Assembly: GCA_037179385.1 (NCBI GenBank)
Contig: CM074179.1
Location: 37,933,224 to 37,997,223, forward strand
DNA: 64,000 bases
From: Holothuria scabra
Lineage: Eukaryota; Echinodermata; Holothuroidea; Aspidochirotida; Holothuriidae
Direction: 5' to 3'
Of the stretch, positions 1 through 10,858 are shown piece after piece (position 1 is the first letter of the stretch; each line of letters starts with the position of its first letter). Both the position numbers and the translations under genes were made by a program. The notes under the pieces are model-generated. The model was given only the letters and a program-made list of their open reading frames with translations. It did not search any database and was not told where the DNA came from.

Positions 1-989
1 TGGCTAAATGATGCGCCATTACATAACAGCACTGGCATGATTTAAAGGATAGGTTAAGCAAGGCGCTTGAGTCTATTTTTCAAGGGTTGTTGTGTATCTG
101 TCATCTTTGATTTCGCGCCTGATGGTTTCCAATATTACTTTTTAATGGGTCTCCTTTAACAAGTAAACCAATGCATTCGTATGCCTCAACTCAACAGAGT
201 GTTGTTGTAATATTTTTTCAAGTTCTTAAATGTAAGAATCATATCGCGAATTTGAAAACAAACGTAAAAGGCACAATGAAAAGACATGTACAACCTCAGT
301 TGAGAAATCTCGCACAGAGTAAAACTAGGGAAATGGATGTGGGCTTCGTGTAACCTCACAGGGTAGGTCTATACCAAGCCAATGGTTGTTTCGTACTCAG
401 TCTGATAGTGACGTAATAAATTACTATGGCCATAAATCTTATACTAATTCCGTTTACACCAGCACTTACTAACCGTCCGTATACTCCTCACACCTAATTT
501 GTAACGTTATTGCTTCACACCTTCACTATGTCATGGGTACACTGACATCATAAAGGGTGTGGGCACAACCACATCGTGTGTCTAAATACTTAATTTTAAA
601 TGTAGACCGTTCTGCTCTGTTTCATCCACCAATTCGGTGAGCCACAACAGGACAAAATGTTTTGGCCGGTCCGACTTTAACTTGTCTCTAAAAAACTCAG
701 CTGTAAACCTCCATCTAAATGAACCTACCAAGCGCCACCCCATTTGAAAACAACATATCACCATTTCTTTGAAGTTGTCTTTGATGCTTTCCATGTGTCG
801 TTCGCTGGTTCGCCGATGGTGCTACTGTACTTTAATAATCCCTGATTGGGAACGAGGGGCATTCAAGGTGGGAAGTCATGATACCTGGGGAAAATAAATA
901 AGAAGCGTATAATATAAACATATTGTTTTATATATTAGATTTTATTGTTTCATAGAATTATGATGATCGTATTTTTATTGTCTACTTAC
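1..989. other. No supported feature
   Basis: I see no recognisable gene or repeat end. A minus-strand open stretch at 582-794 has no homology that I recognise and no good splice acceptor, so it is not called. The plus-strand open stretch at 171-353 has no support. Confidence 0.5.
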
Positions 990-1242
990 ATCCCAATTCG
1001 ATCTTACAGAAATTTCTGACCACTTTCCTTCCTCCTTCGGGACTAATAATGCTTTTTGGGGATAATTTATTCACAACATATGCCATTACAATATGTTCAG
1101 GTGTGAAATTTGGCGTAAGAAACAATGCCTCACATTTTACTAGCAAAGTTTCAGGTATACAATTTTCCTTCATAAAAGTGTAAAATGAAAAGTATTTGAT
1201 GTTAAATGGCATACTGGCTTTAGACTTCATAGCGTTCAGGCT
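990..1242 (-). CDS. Candidate coding exon of unknown product (minus strand)
   Basis: A minus-strand open frame runs from an AG at about 1243, preceded by a T-rich stretch, to a strong donor GTAAGT that starts at 989. The frame encodes about 84 residues, with segments such as FYTFMKENCIPETLLVKCEA and NFTPEHIVMAYVVNKLSPKS. I do not recognise the family. The composition looks protein-like, without low complexity. The exon would enter in phase 2 and leave in phase 1. It therefore cannot follow the exon at 7900-7847 directly, which leaves in phase 0. It could belong to another gene or need an intermediate exon. It could also be a chance open frame. Confidence 0.25.
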
Positions 1243-1797
1243 TTCAAAGCAACACAACAAGATAGTAAGATTTCAAAATCATTTGAAGAGAACATTTGGG
1301 TTAAAATAAAATAAAACTGTTATCATAGTGGTAATGGTTTGAGAGTTTTAATGAGCAGTTTCCATTTTGTTTTTCTTCAAGTGACCATTTCTGACAATGC
1401 ACGATAATCCCATGAAAATGCTTATTTCTCTACTTTCGTGGTCTCAAAAGCCAGAAAATTGCATCTAATAAGCCTAGAGAGCCAAGCATACCTTTTGTCT
1501 TGGCTATTCCTTGCAATGTACTTAATTAATGGCTATTTCAGAGTGGTCACATGATGTAAAATACGTCAATTAATGTTTCTTCGTGTACTTACCTTGATTT
1601 CCAAATCCCAAAAATGCACACCTAACGGTGATTAATTTCTATAACTTTTCCCCCTGAAAGATTGCTTGCTATTTGGCTCTATGAGGTTTAATCTTTACCT
1701 TCACAAAGTAGCCCTTTATTACATTAAATCTTAAATCAAGACCTGACAATAACACAAAATATAATGACCGCCTTCATACTAGAATGTGAGAGAGAGG
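1243..1797. other. No supported feature
   Basis: AT-rich sequence with no open frame, terminal repeat or tandem structure that I can support. Confidence 0.5.
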
Positions 1798-1805
1798 GAT
1801 AGAAA

Positions 1806-2120
1806 CATGGGTATTCGCAGGTAGGGGCAAGGGTGGACTTGCCCTCCCCCGGAAAATAAAAATTCTGAAAAAAACGAAGAATTAAACATAAAGAAAAAGA
1901 CAAAGAAAAAATAAATCAACATTTCTTAGCAGTTCACTCAGTATTTTCCCTATTTAGATGCGGTAAACAGGCTTTGTAAGAAATCCCATTTCCTGCGATT
2001 TGAGATGCATTTTGTGCCAAAATTTTCTTACGCGCCGGGCCAACTAATGGTGGCGCGGAGCTTTTCCCCCTAAAAGAGTTTTGTCCCCCACTCCCGAATT
2101 TTCTTCTGGGGAGGCCCATG
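1806..2120. mobile_element. hAT-type MITE, copy 1 of the CATGGG family, with 8-bp target duplication
   Basis: The element begins CATGGGTATTCGCAG and ends GAGGCCCATG. It is flanked on both sides by the identical 8-mer GATAGAAA (1798-1805 and 2121-2128). An 8-bp duplication is the hallmark of hAT-superfamily insertion. The interior has no transposase. It is collinear with the element at 22069-22325: both have a purine-rich left part, a central block reading CCATTTCC(T/G)GCGAT, and a right part with CCCCC before the end. It is therefore a non-autonomous element mobilised in trans (inference). Confidence 0.85.
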
Positions 2121-2128
2121 GATAGAAA

Positions 2129-2529
2129 AATTAAACATGTTTTAATAGAAAAACTTGCTGATGAGAAATGGCAAAGTCGTCTTCTACTAAGGTGCGGAAA
2201 ATTAAATTAAAAGTCTGAAAAGCTGTGGCCTCGATCGTGCCGAGGCTAAGGGTATTCCCTCCTTCGAAGCGCCCCTGTACACCATTTTGGCCCCCTCTGA
2301 CCGAAATCCTTAGCTCCGCCACCGCTTCTTATAAGAAAATGTTAGATTGCACAGTTTCTATTTAATAACAAATATTTCTAAACCCATACTAAACTGTGGA
2401 AACTTTCAAATTTATTGAAAATGCAGAAAAACGGCGTCTTCTTAGCCAGTGTTACTATATGATTTGATGTCATTTTTTTTTTCATTTCCCAAGCTCGAAA
2501 AATGTTTCCAAAATAGATTTCTGAACGAG
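2129..2529. other. Unassigned sequence with a possible hAT-like terminus near 2300-2330
   Basis: The stretch around 2300-2325 reads, in reverse, like the GGCGGAGCTAAGGATT termini common to hAT elements in marine invertebrates. I could not find a matching other end, so no element is delimited. Nothing else is recognised. Confidence 0.3.
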
Positions 2530-3510
2530 CAGTATTTTAATTCAAACTTTGACCCCTGGTGACTCCAGATGACCTTTGACCTCTGTCACAAATAATAACA
2601 GGAGCATCTCCTGACCATAATGCATCTACATATTAAATATGAAATCTATCCAAGTTTCCCATCTTGAGATTTCATGATAACGAGATTTTCAGACTTTGGA
2701 CCCAGGTGTCCCCAGATGATCTTCGACCTCTACCCAAAGAAACATAAGTACCATTTCCTGACCATAACACATCCACATACCCAAATACGAAATTTGTGTA
2801 AGTTCCCTACCTTGAAATATTGCATGAACAAAATTTTCAGACTTTGACCCCTGGTGACCCGACATGACCTTTGACGTCTTCTACAAACAAAAGGAACCAC
2901 TTCCTGACCACAACGCATCCACATACCCAAATATAAAATCTATACAAGCTTCCTATCTTGAGATAACATGTTAACGATTTTTTCAGACTTTGACCCCAGG
3001 TGACCCCATGAGACATTCGACCTCCGTTAAAAACAAACGGAACCATCTATTGACTAAAACGCATCCACATACCAAATATGAAATTTATCCAAGTTTCTTA
3101 CCTTGATACATCTTGTTAACAAGTTTTTCGGACTTTGACCCCTGGTGGCCCCAGGTGACCTTTGACCTCAACCAAAGACATTTCAGACCATCTCCTGACC
3201 ATAACGTATCCAAATACCAAAAATAAAATCTATCCAAGTTTCCTACCTTGAGATATCGCGTTAACGAGATTTTCAGACTTTGACCCTCGGTGACCTCAGA
3301 TGACCTTTGACCTCCGACGAAAACAATAGGGTTCTTCCTTTTAATATGGCGCATCTATGTACCAAGTTTGAAAACTGTCCGACATTCCTATCTTGAGATA
3401 TCGTGTTAACAAGCAAAGTGTCACAAGCACACACATACGCACACACACATATACATACATACATACACGCCATGATGAATGCATTGGTTTCTCTTATAAT
3501 CGAAACCAAA
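2530..3510 (+). repeat. Tandem array of ~146-bp units ending in CA-repeat and hairpin (HINE-like element, copy 1)
   Basis: The motif (G/A)ACTTTGACCC recurs with its GACC at about 2551, 2699, 2846, 2992, 3137 and 3282, giving a period of 145-148 bp over about six units. Each unit also carries CCAGATGACCTTTGACCTC, a CATCCACATACC-like block and TCTTGAGATAT. The array ends at AAGCAAAGTGTCACA, then a CA/TACA microsatellite (3428-3468). A hairpin follows with arms TTGGTTTC (3484-3491) and GAAACCAA (3502-3509). The array at 20460-23540 has the same unit, exit sequence, microsatellite and terminal hairpin, so both belong to one family. The left end of this copy is not resolved. Open frames inside follow the repeats and are not genes. 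Confidence 0.8.
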
Positions 3511-4235
3511 AATATTTTTACTTTATTACCTTCATTACAACAGCAAAACATCAGCTGCTTTCTCTGACAGGCGATAACCCCCACGACATTCTTAAACATG
3601 AGTAATGTTAACTGCACTGAGCAATATGTATAGTATTATATGTGTACAACCACGTGGGGTGAACATATCATCAGAAGTGTAATCTTTGTTACTCAGTTAT
3701 CCAAACAGTAAAGTTTCTTCAAAGTCTTTCTATCGGCTGTCCTGCCGCAATTTGAAATAAACCCTTTCTACTTTAAACAACATGCTCACTAATGCCTCAT
3801 TCAAACATTACTCATTTTAAGATTACCATTTACTGCAATGCTTCTACATATGCCAGCCATTTCACATTAACAAATAAATCTTTGCTACTTAAGACAACAT
3901 TCTTAATGTTCCGAATAATCTCATCAGAAAAAACGATTTCAGCTACATCATTTTGTCAAGAGATCCTACCACAAGCGATAGACTTTAAACATGTAAATCA
4001 AGGGGAAAGTGTGGACCATCAGTGTCAATGCATACAATAAATAGGCTATATGTTCAGCATGTGCGGTGGAATTGGGAACAATATGGCCGTGTAAGGAAAT
4101 GCTACTTAATTTTTAAAAAAGTCAGCTTTCTTGAAAACAAAACAAAAAAAGGTTGGATATATGATCTGAGGGCCGTGAAGTTTGTCATGTGTTGTCTTTC
4201 AGTGGACTCGTAGTTTCTTCGGGGAGCAGTTAACT
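3511..4235. other. No supported feature
   Basis: Short open frames at 3792-4040 and 4022-4213 show no domain and no splice context. Nothing else is recognised. Confidence 0.5.
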
Positions 4236-4270
4236 GTTTGGTTTCACCGAACGGCCCCTTGCCAGAGGGC
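4236..4270 (+). repeat. Short dispersed motif shared with 54383-54418
   Basis: The block GTTTGGTTTC(A/G)CCGAACGG, followed by CCCCTTGCCAGAGGGC, recurs in near-identical form at 54383-54418. The surrounding sequence is unrelated, so this is a fragment of some interspersed repeat that I cannot name. Confidence 0.5.
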
Positions 4271-6839
4271 CTGGAGGAGTTAAAAAAATGTATATTGACT
4301 ACATTGAAACTACATTACCTCATTCCTCTCTTCATCTCCTGTTTTGTCTGAATCTACTCGCCTGTTGATTAAACACAGAGTAAATGTTATTAATCACTAA
4401 TGAAACATAAAGAAAAGCTGTATGTCAAAGACTAATTGTAATCACAGCTTTGACTGTTTTATATGTAATATGCCAACGACGGTGTTGCTCCTGAAATAAG
4501 TAAGTTGCGTTACTCTTCAACACGTTAACGTTGACTACGGAGAATACTCTGTTAGTGGCTGCGATACCAACCTTTCCATCCTCATCACCAAGCCAAACTT
4601 TTAAAAGACAAATAAGTGAGTCATGTTCACAAAAGTGATGCATGATACCTCTCGGAATTTTAGGTAGCATTCCGTAAAACTCCACCTAGTCTGCGTAGCT
4701 GGCAGTTGATGTAAATATTTCTTCAAAAAATGTAACATCGATCACATGAAAGGTGTTTTCGGTGTTTTAAGTAGCCTAGAGAAGCAGCCCCCCCCCCCCC
4801 CCCGTACCAACTCTATTCGTTGCGACTGACTTTTTATTGTAGCTGGGATAAAAATTAAGTTTTTGAAATGAACTTCAAATACTGGGGTGTCACTGTATAT
4901 AGTGTAATTCTGACACGACTTTTTTTCAAGAAAGAAAAACGCTTTTTGTAATAGTGTTATACTTCGAATTACAATAACCTTTCACCTTGTTTGATAATGG
5001 ATATGACTGGACATGTTTAAGGTTCATGGGGATAATTGAAAGAATAGGTCTTCTGTGGACACAAGTTTGTACCCGATTTTTTCAGGATTTGGAGAAATGA
5101 TATTTTCCCTTGCCGCAATGTAAGTTTGTTGAAAAGACCAACCGCATGGTTCGCTTCGAATTGTTAAAAGGAGTTATTCAAGAAAACAACAAAAAGAAAA
5201 AAAATGAGAGCCTGCACCATCTATCACTATTCGCCTCTGTGAATCCAGGGCTGCATTTTCATCAGTCATTTCCGCTCAACCTTCCTCCTAGCCTAGGCTT
5301 AAGTTCGAAGCATCGCCGGCCACAGTGACACTAGCATTGAGCACAGCATTAGCTCGCCTCAGTTATAGTCCGTAGCAGTGCGGGTTTGCGTTTTACGCTA
5401 CCGAATCCTTCGCGAATTTAGCAGTACAACACTGTGGCCTAGTTAAAGTCTAGCCAAGGTGCCAGTATTTCTAACAGGAATCAGTCATTTCATCCAAGCT
5501 GTGTTTTAGTGTAAAACTGTATAGTCACCGTCAGGACATTGGTTCATAATCGTGGACGGGCTCATTATTGGAGGGGTGACCAAATTAGAAACCGACTAAA
5601 TTTTGTAATGTGAGTGTTTGATACTTGATACAGGTGCAATTGTGTTATGGGTCAAATTTATTTGTTATTCCATCATTCATAGGCTATGTGTTCTCAAGGA
5701 CAATATAATGAAAACAATTGTCCATCCGAAATACAGTTAATCATACGCCTGAATTTCATCTATTGGTATGCACCAGGTTGCGCCTTTTTAAGAAGAAAAA
5801 TTGCAAAGCTCCCACCATGGGATGGGACCCTCCCATACCCACCCCCTTCTGCTACTTTGTAGCCTAGTTCACAACAATTTCCTCACTCACATACTTGAAT
5901 TTCAAAACGCACCTCCCTTTGGAAAAAAAGCTAGTGACGGCCCTGAATTCTCTTCCTTTTCAATCATCTTCTCCTGTTTCCACCTTCTCATCATCTTAAT
6001 TCTTTCTCTAATTTTTTTTTTCAAAAGAGTGGGTACAACTGACCTTGGCGCAAACCTTTAGGGGGTCCTTTACTCCCCATGGTAGATACGCTGCTGATAC
6101 GCTGCTGCGTATCTGCACTAAGTAGAATCCTCAGTGGCGAACTATACCTCTAAACGTAACTTGGCATACGACCACTAGGAGATACTAGAGTAATAGGGTC
6201 AAGTTACTGGATGGTCAAGGTACTTGACCCTGTCTTTCGGAAGGGAGTAGTTTTAGGATGCCCTACTCGCCCCACATTGGAGTCCTTCTGTATTTATACC
6301 ATCCTGGGGAGCTCGGTAATAGCCTCGTGTTTTTAAATTATAACATAACCGTTATGTGTCTGTTGTTATGGAACATTGGAACATTGGTTCGGTTTTGAAT
6401 TGTAAAGGGGTCCCCCAGTGGCGCCATTTAAGGCGGACTGGGGTTACAACAGTTTTGCAAGGAGGCACTGCAATACACTACTCATGGCACAGGAGGCGCC
6501 AGCGAACGCGAAGGACCGGGCCCTGTCGGATGCGTTCCAGGGTGCGCATTAGGGTCGGGGGGGGGGGGGGGAGTCCCGAAACAATTCCCCGGTATGGGAT
6601 CCAGAGAGCGAGCCCTCTAACGCTTCTTAGTTTAAGGGTATTCTTGGGTTATTAAAATTATTATTTCAGGGTAATTCTATTGACGTGATCTGGTCCCCCA
6701 ATTACTTGGCTAACTTTAAGAAAGAAACAAGATTTGATTAAAGCAAGATTTTAATAGCGGAACCGGCTGTCATTTTGAAAAGTTGGGGGGGGGGGTGGGG
6801 TGGGAGACAGTTGAAAGCAGTTGATGGACAGGAAAATGA
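4271..6839. other. No firm gene; C14 run at ~4790 and G12 run at ~6561
   Basis: Minus-strand 4425-4685 encodes a segment with LLKVWLGDEDGKVGIAAT that superficially resembles a HEAT repeat, but it lacks a convincing acceptor. A tandem ATACGCTGCT appears at about 6088-6110. Long poly-C and poly-G runs are present. No element boundaries are supported. Confidence 0.4.
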
Positions 6840-6950
6840 AACTCTTTCAAGGGAAACTGTGATCGCGCCAGAAAGGTTGCCTGAGCTGAGCACCACCTTG
6901 GTTGGCGCAGACTGGGCTTAGAGACAGTCAGAAATTTCATTTCACAGATG
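6840..6950 (-). repeat. Degenerate interspersed repeat, related in inverted orientation to 11440-11560
   Basis: GAAAGGTTGCCTGAGCTGAG, followed by CACCACC and TTGGTTGGCGCAGAC, is the reverse complement, with changes, of the block at about 11500-11555 inside the hAT element at 10859-12602. It is a decayed copy of an interspersed repeat with no coding content. Confidence 0.5.
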
Positions 6951-7261
6951 GTTTAAATCATTTTTTCAATGAACAATTTGAGGAAAACTGCTGCCTTTTG
7001 TGTCCTAATTATTTGAAATATATTGAATCTTATGAAATCTGGTAGCTTTACACTCTGATATTTGTGATTTTACCCCGTTTTTGAAAATGAAATTCACATT
7101 TTGGGGAGCACACACTAGGGGAGTACCACGTTTTCACAGGGGCACGTGCCCACCGTCCCGGGCGACGCAATTGCATTCTCCTCGAGAGGTCGGGAGTTAG
7201 GGTTCTGGCCAGGTCATACCGAGGACTTTAAAAACGGTCCCTTCTGTCACTGTGCTTGGTG

Positions 7262-7350
7262 ATCAGCATAAGGAATGGAGTAGGGAAAACAAGCCAGTAA
7301 GCCACAACTGGAAAAAAGGCTGTGACCGGTTCGACTTGATCCGACGGGTT
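7262..7350 (-). repeat. 110-bp dispersed repeat family, copy 1
   Basis: AATGGAGTAGGGAAAACAAG and AGCCACAACTGG are shared almost exactly with 45559-45665. They are the reverse complement of copies at 7711, 9495, 15313 and 19312. The family starts with (G/A)ATGGAGT and ends with ACTCCATTGC, so it has short terminal inverted repeats. It has no coding capacity. A GGTTCAAGTC block resembles a pol III B box, but the A box is not convincing. Confidence 0.65.
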
Positions 7351-7710
7351 CCATGAAAACTTTGCCTTGAAACGACATCGAACCTAAACTACATCCTCCA
7401 AATCACGTGAAGCGCTACGTACTGGCGGGTCCACTTTGCCGTGAATTGAACTGATTTCTACTTCTTTGTACTTGAAGGAATCAGTGGAACTGTAATACCT
7501 AACCGGAAATAAAAAATGTTCTTTAATCACGCAATGCTATTATTTCACGTTTCTAAAACACTCGTTTTTCGACAGTAGTTGCTGATGAGATGTTACACAC
7601 ATGGCCGAATCCACCGAGCAGGTAATTGTGCAGATTTAATCGTATAATTTTATTCTTCACATTACGTTTAACAGTCAGAATCAATCCGAGTTTAAGACAT
7701 TTCGTTACAA

Positions 7711-7800
7711 GAGGTTTTACGGCTCAGTTTCTTACTGATTGTTGCAAGTCGGGCTGACCATGACAGTTTTTAGTTGTGGCGGCGTCGATCTGAGTAGGCC
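7711..7800 (+). repeat. 110-bp dispersed repeat family, copy 2 (inverted to copy 1)
   Basis: GGTTTTACGGCTCAGTTTCT, TTGCAAGTCGGGCTGACCA and TAGTTGTGGC match the family consensus with substitutions. With 7262-7350 it forms an inverted pair with a spacer of about 360 bp. It ends 47 bp from the exon at 7847-7900. Confidence 0.55.
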
Positions 7801-7846
7801 TATAAGAGACGAGGTTCTAATTTTACGTTTATTTAAATGATCTTAC

Positions 7847-7900
7847 CTCCTCCTGATATTCTTCATCAGTCATCAATCCACCACCGTATATGGTTGTACG
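7847..7900 (-). CDS. Exon 4 of a minus-strand host gene (LRR-type), 54 bp
   Basis: On the minus strand a T-rich tract ending in ACAG (cag at 7903-7901) is followed by 18 open codons, RTTIYGGGLMTDEEYQEE, and then a donor GTAAGA starting at 7846. The exon enters and leaves in phase 0. The exon at 16190-16132 leaves in phase 0 when read after 18235-18162, so the two join in frame across an intron of about 8.2 kb. This part of the protein is acidic and I recognise no domain in it. The next exon downstream was not identified. The assignment rests on splice sites and phase, not on a homology search. Confidence 0.6.
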
Positions 7901-8079
7901 CTGTAAATAAAACATAGCATGGCAGTCTTAAATATAACGTTAACTAGTCTCTCAGACGCATTTTCAAAGCAAGTACTTAAGTATCTTGGAGTGGTTTTTT
8001 GACAATCGTTTGCCATGAACACTAGTAGCTTTATCGAAAAAAAAAAAAAAAACAAGCCCTAGAACGTATTGCATGCGTA

Positions 8080-8680
8080 TTATGAACAAATTTAATGTTA
8101 AGTAAAATATCGGTGCCATGTTTTATAATTCAGTTATTTGTGGGGTTTGGCAATATACCGGGTCCCTTTTATCGTAGGGTGGGAAAATACGCATTGGAGA
8201 CAAGTATGCAATTGACGCCACTATTCAGCAGGCAAGTCGTATCATAGGGGAAGTTTAGCCATCGCAGACTACGACCTATCACCGTCGTTTTGGGACGAAA
8301 CTGAAAAAGATTGTGCAAGATAAAGATCACCCACTTAGAGTTGTTTTACACAATGCGGTTATTCCTAGAAGTGGCAGAATGAGATTACCCTACTCCTGTA
8401 CTAATCGACACCCCCCCCCCCCCCTTTATACCACAATGTATCACTACCATAATCTTAATTTCAAACGCCAATTCTTGTCTTCTTGGTTCCTATTGTCTTA
8501 TACTTTTATTTCTCATATTTTACGTCTTATGCTTTCTCTTAGTTACTTTTCTTTTACTGTTTAAGAGTTGTTTGTATGTATACATTTTTGTAATATCACA
8601 TTTTCTTTTATTGTTTGTTCTGTTTTATGCGAGCATTCAGTTATCCTTGTGGGGTTTACTGAATAAAGTTGATCTTATTT
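8080..8680 (+). pseudogene. 3' end of a CR1/L2-like LINE (truncated, broken frame)
   Basis: Translations in shifting plus frames give FYNSVICGVW and later IPRSGRMRLPYSCTNRH then FIPQCITTI. This is the usual C-terminal tail of CR1/L2-group reverse transcriptases, where a segment like FYNSVI.S.L..G and a final LP..RTNR.K.SFIP.A precede the stop. A T-rich 3' UTR follows, ending with CTGAATAAAGTTGATCTTAT and then a CCCAT microsatellite, as at the 3' ends of such LINEs. Stops and frameshifts, a C12 run at 8411 and loss of the 5' part mark it as dead. It lies upstream in plus-strand terms of the exon at 7847 and shares no frame with it. Confidence 0.65.
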
Positions 8681-8756
8681 CCCACCCCGCCCCCTCCCAC
8701 CCCACCCCATCCCATCCCATCCCATCCCATCCCATCTCATCCCATCCCATCTCATC
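8681..8756 (+). repeat. CCCAT/CCCAC microsatellite
   Basis: A near-perfect run of CCCAT units, with CTCAT and CCCAC variants, directly follows the LINE 3' end. It is probably the LINE's own tail repeat. Confidence 0.85.
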
Positions 8757-9494
8757 GAATCTCTTTGAGTCCCTTTTGTTCATTTATGACTTTTTAGGTA
8801 TGGCTGATGAGAAATAAAAAAACAACAAAAAACCTCCTGTCAGACACATACCTGACCTGCACACGCGCGTTCAGTCTAAGGGGGTGGGGGGGGGGGGGAT
8901 TAATATACCGAAATTATTCAGGTTACTGCGTAAACTAGCCTAACTCTCAAAATTTAATGTTTACAACTTCTACGCGTTATTAACAGGAACTTAGTTGGTG
9001 TTAATTCATATTTAAACATGTGAGTTAATAAAAACCTGTGTCCCTTATCATGATTTCTACTTCTTGAACATATTTTGAAAAAATTCGGGCATGCTAAAAA
9101 TTTCTAGTGTAATGAAAAACATGGCATGTTATTTTTGATAAGGATTTCAGATTGGAAACTAGAATTTGTTTAGGTTCCCTATCAGAATTTCAAATTTTTC
9201 AAATATTTCCGGGTCCGTCCCCTGACCTCCCCCCCCCCCCCCCCGCCACCTCATATGTTCATGGTCTCAACTGGGCAGAACTGTTCTACGCTTAGTGAAT
9301 TTGTTACTTAACAATTGTTACTTATGCTACAAAGTGGAACTTCAGCAAGTTTTGGATAACGACATGTTTTACAGAAACATATGAAGTCTCGTAGAAGAAC
9401 ACAGAAACTAAGTAGCATTTTTAGTGAGCCATCATGAACACAGTGTTAACTTTCATTTGATTTTTTATTATTTTAGAAAAACGTTTGTTAGTTA
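8757..9494. other. No gene; poly-G (~8888) and poly-C (~9230) tracts
   Basis: Contains a run of more than ten G at about 8888-8900 and about 15 C at 9230-9244. No other structure is supported. Confidence 0.5.
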
Positions 9495-9602
9495 GATGGA
9501 GTTTTATGGCCCAGTTTTCAACCAGTTGGTTCAAGTCAAGCCGGCCACTGCCTTTTTCCTAGTTGTGGCGAACTGGCTTGATTTTCTACATTGCTCATGC
9601 TA
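9495..9602 (+). repeat. 110-bp dispersed repeat family, copy 3 (most complete)
   Basis: Starts at GATGGAGTTTTATGGCCCAG, continues through TTGGTTCAAGTCAAGCCGGC and TTCCTAGTTGTGGC, and ends near TACATTGCTCATGC. It covers the whole consensus deduced from six copies in the window. Confidence 0.65.
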
Positions 9603-10850
9603 AACACCAAGTGCAATGCGTGCTTGTTTAAATTTACTTCCAGTGGTGTCCCTCACTCATGTCATTATTCTCATTTCCTACGATATTTGTGATCTGATAG
9701 TACTCCCTGATAGTATGCAGTACAAAAGTAATGTTCATGACGTCATCCTTTAACCAGGGAATTGTAACTTCTCCTTGCTGTGACACACTGCGATGTAGCT
9801 GGACAGCAAGTTTCTAAAAAATAGTCAGGCATACACGCAAATTAAGAAAAAAAAATTATTTCTGTTTATACACGATGAGAATAAGACTTTACATTTATGC
9901 TACATAATGATAATCTCTCTCCAGTAAAGCCTCCACCCCTACTTAATAGGTTCTTAGTGGAAATCGTGATAGAATAATAATATAGATTGCAGTCCAGCTT
10001 AGTCATCAGTGCACGAATTCAATACATATCACTATTGCTCTATATAATGATTTCAATGGAAAACGAATGGGAAACGAATTTAAATGGAAAACGATTTTTT
10101 TATTTTTTGAGGCAGTGGACGGCGGGGGGATGAGACTGTCAAATAAAGTAAATGATGACCCACCTCATTATAAAGCGATTTATTCATATGCCTTATTATG
10201 GATGATGTTATAAATTATTCTCCACTTAACTTCTACTGCTAACCGATTCAATACACCATGAATAATTCCACATCAGCGATGGCGTGTTGGAACCATTTGC
10301 ATTATTGACAGTACATTGAATCAGTTTTCAATCCAAGTTAAGAGAATGGCATTCTATGACTTCATCCTGAACCCAGCAAAGGTTCTACTGCATTTACATG
10401 AAACAGTAAATCATCCAGAAGAAAAACAATCCTAAAAAAATTATGAAGCGATCAAACAAAGTATTCAAAAAAAAAAAAAAAAAAGTGAAAATTTACATTT
10501 GATATGATTATCCTTAGTTCGTGCATTTTGGTACAATAATTAGAAATAATCATGAAGATCACCAACATGGTAAATACTACTGAAATTCCCATGTGAAATA
10601 GTTTCTGCACGATGAAGTCCTATTTCTGGGCATTCCCGGGGATTTTAGCCACCCTGCTATCGTTGAACAGTAGCAAATTTGCTAGCTGAAGTAAACATTC
10701 AAACACATGTATATTGTGAAGGAGTAACGGTTGGTTAGATTTTAGAAAATTGAATGTAGAATTTAGGTTTCAAATGAACACACTCTACATCCAAAAGAGG
10801 AAAAGTGACTCCAAAAGAGTTTCCGGGATTATCACTCCTTAATACGAGTG
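9603..10850. other. No supported feature
   Basis: AT-rich. Around 10050-10095 the block AATGGAAAACGA is locally repeated. A poly-A run lies at about 10468-10484. No coding signal. Confidence 0.5.
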
Positions 10851-10858
10851 AATTTAAC

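Noticed and set aside
162..176. Match of about 14 bp to the inverse of the hairpin region at 3475-3490, as a possible left end of copy 1 of the tandem-repeat element
   Set aside because: It is too short, and it lies 2.4 kb from the array with an unrelated MITE between, so chance is likely.
2730..3354. Several overlapping minus-strand open frames
   Set aside because: They follow the 146-bp repeat units and repeat the same peptide.
4425..4685. HEAT-like minus-strand exon (WLGDEDGKVGIAAT)
   Set aside because: A stop lies directly upstream, no good acceptor is found, and the similarity is only a short pattern.
990..7900. Direct splicing of exon 4 to the candidate exon at 990-1242
   Set aside because: Exon 4 leaves in phase 0, while the candidate needs phase 2. 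A phase-0 reading hits a stop.
9495..9602. tRNA-derived SINE interpretation of the 110-bp repeat
   Set aside because: GGTTCAAGTC resembles a B box, but there is no A box at the right distance, and the short inverted ends suggest a MITE instead.
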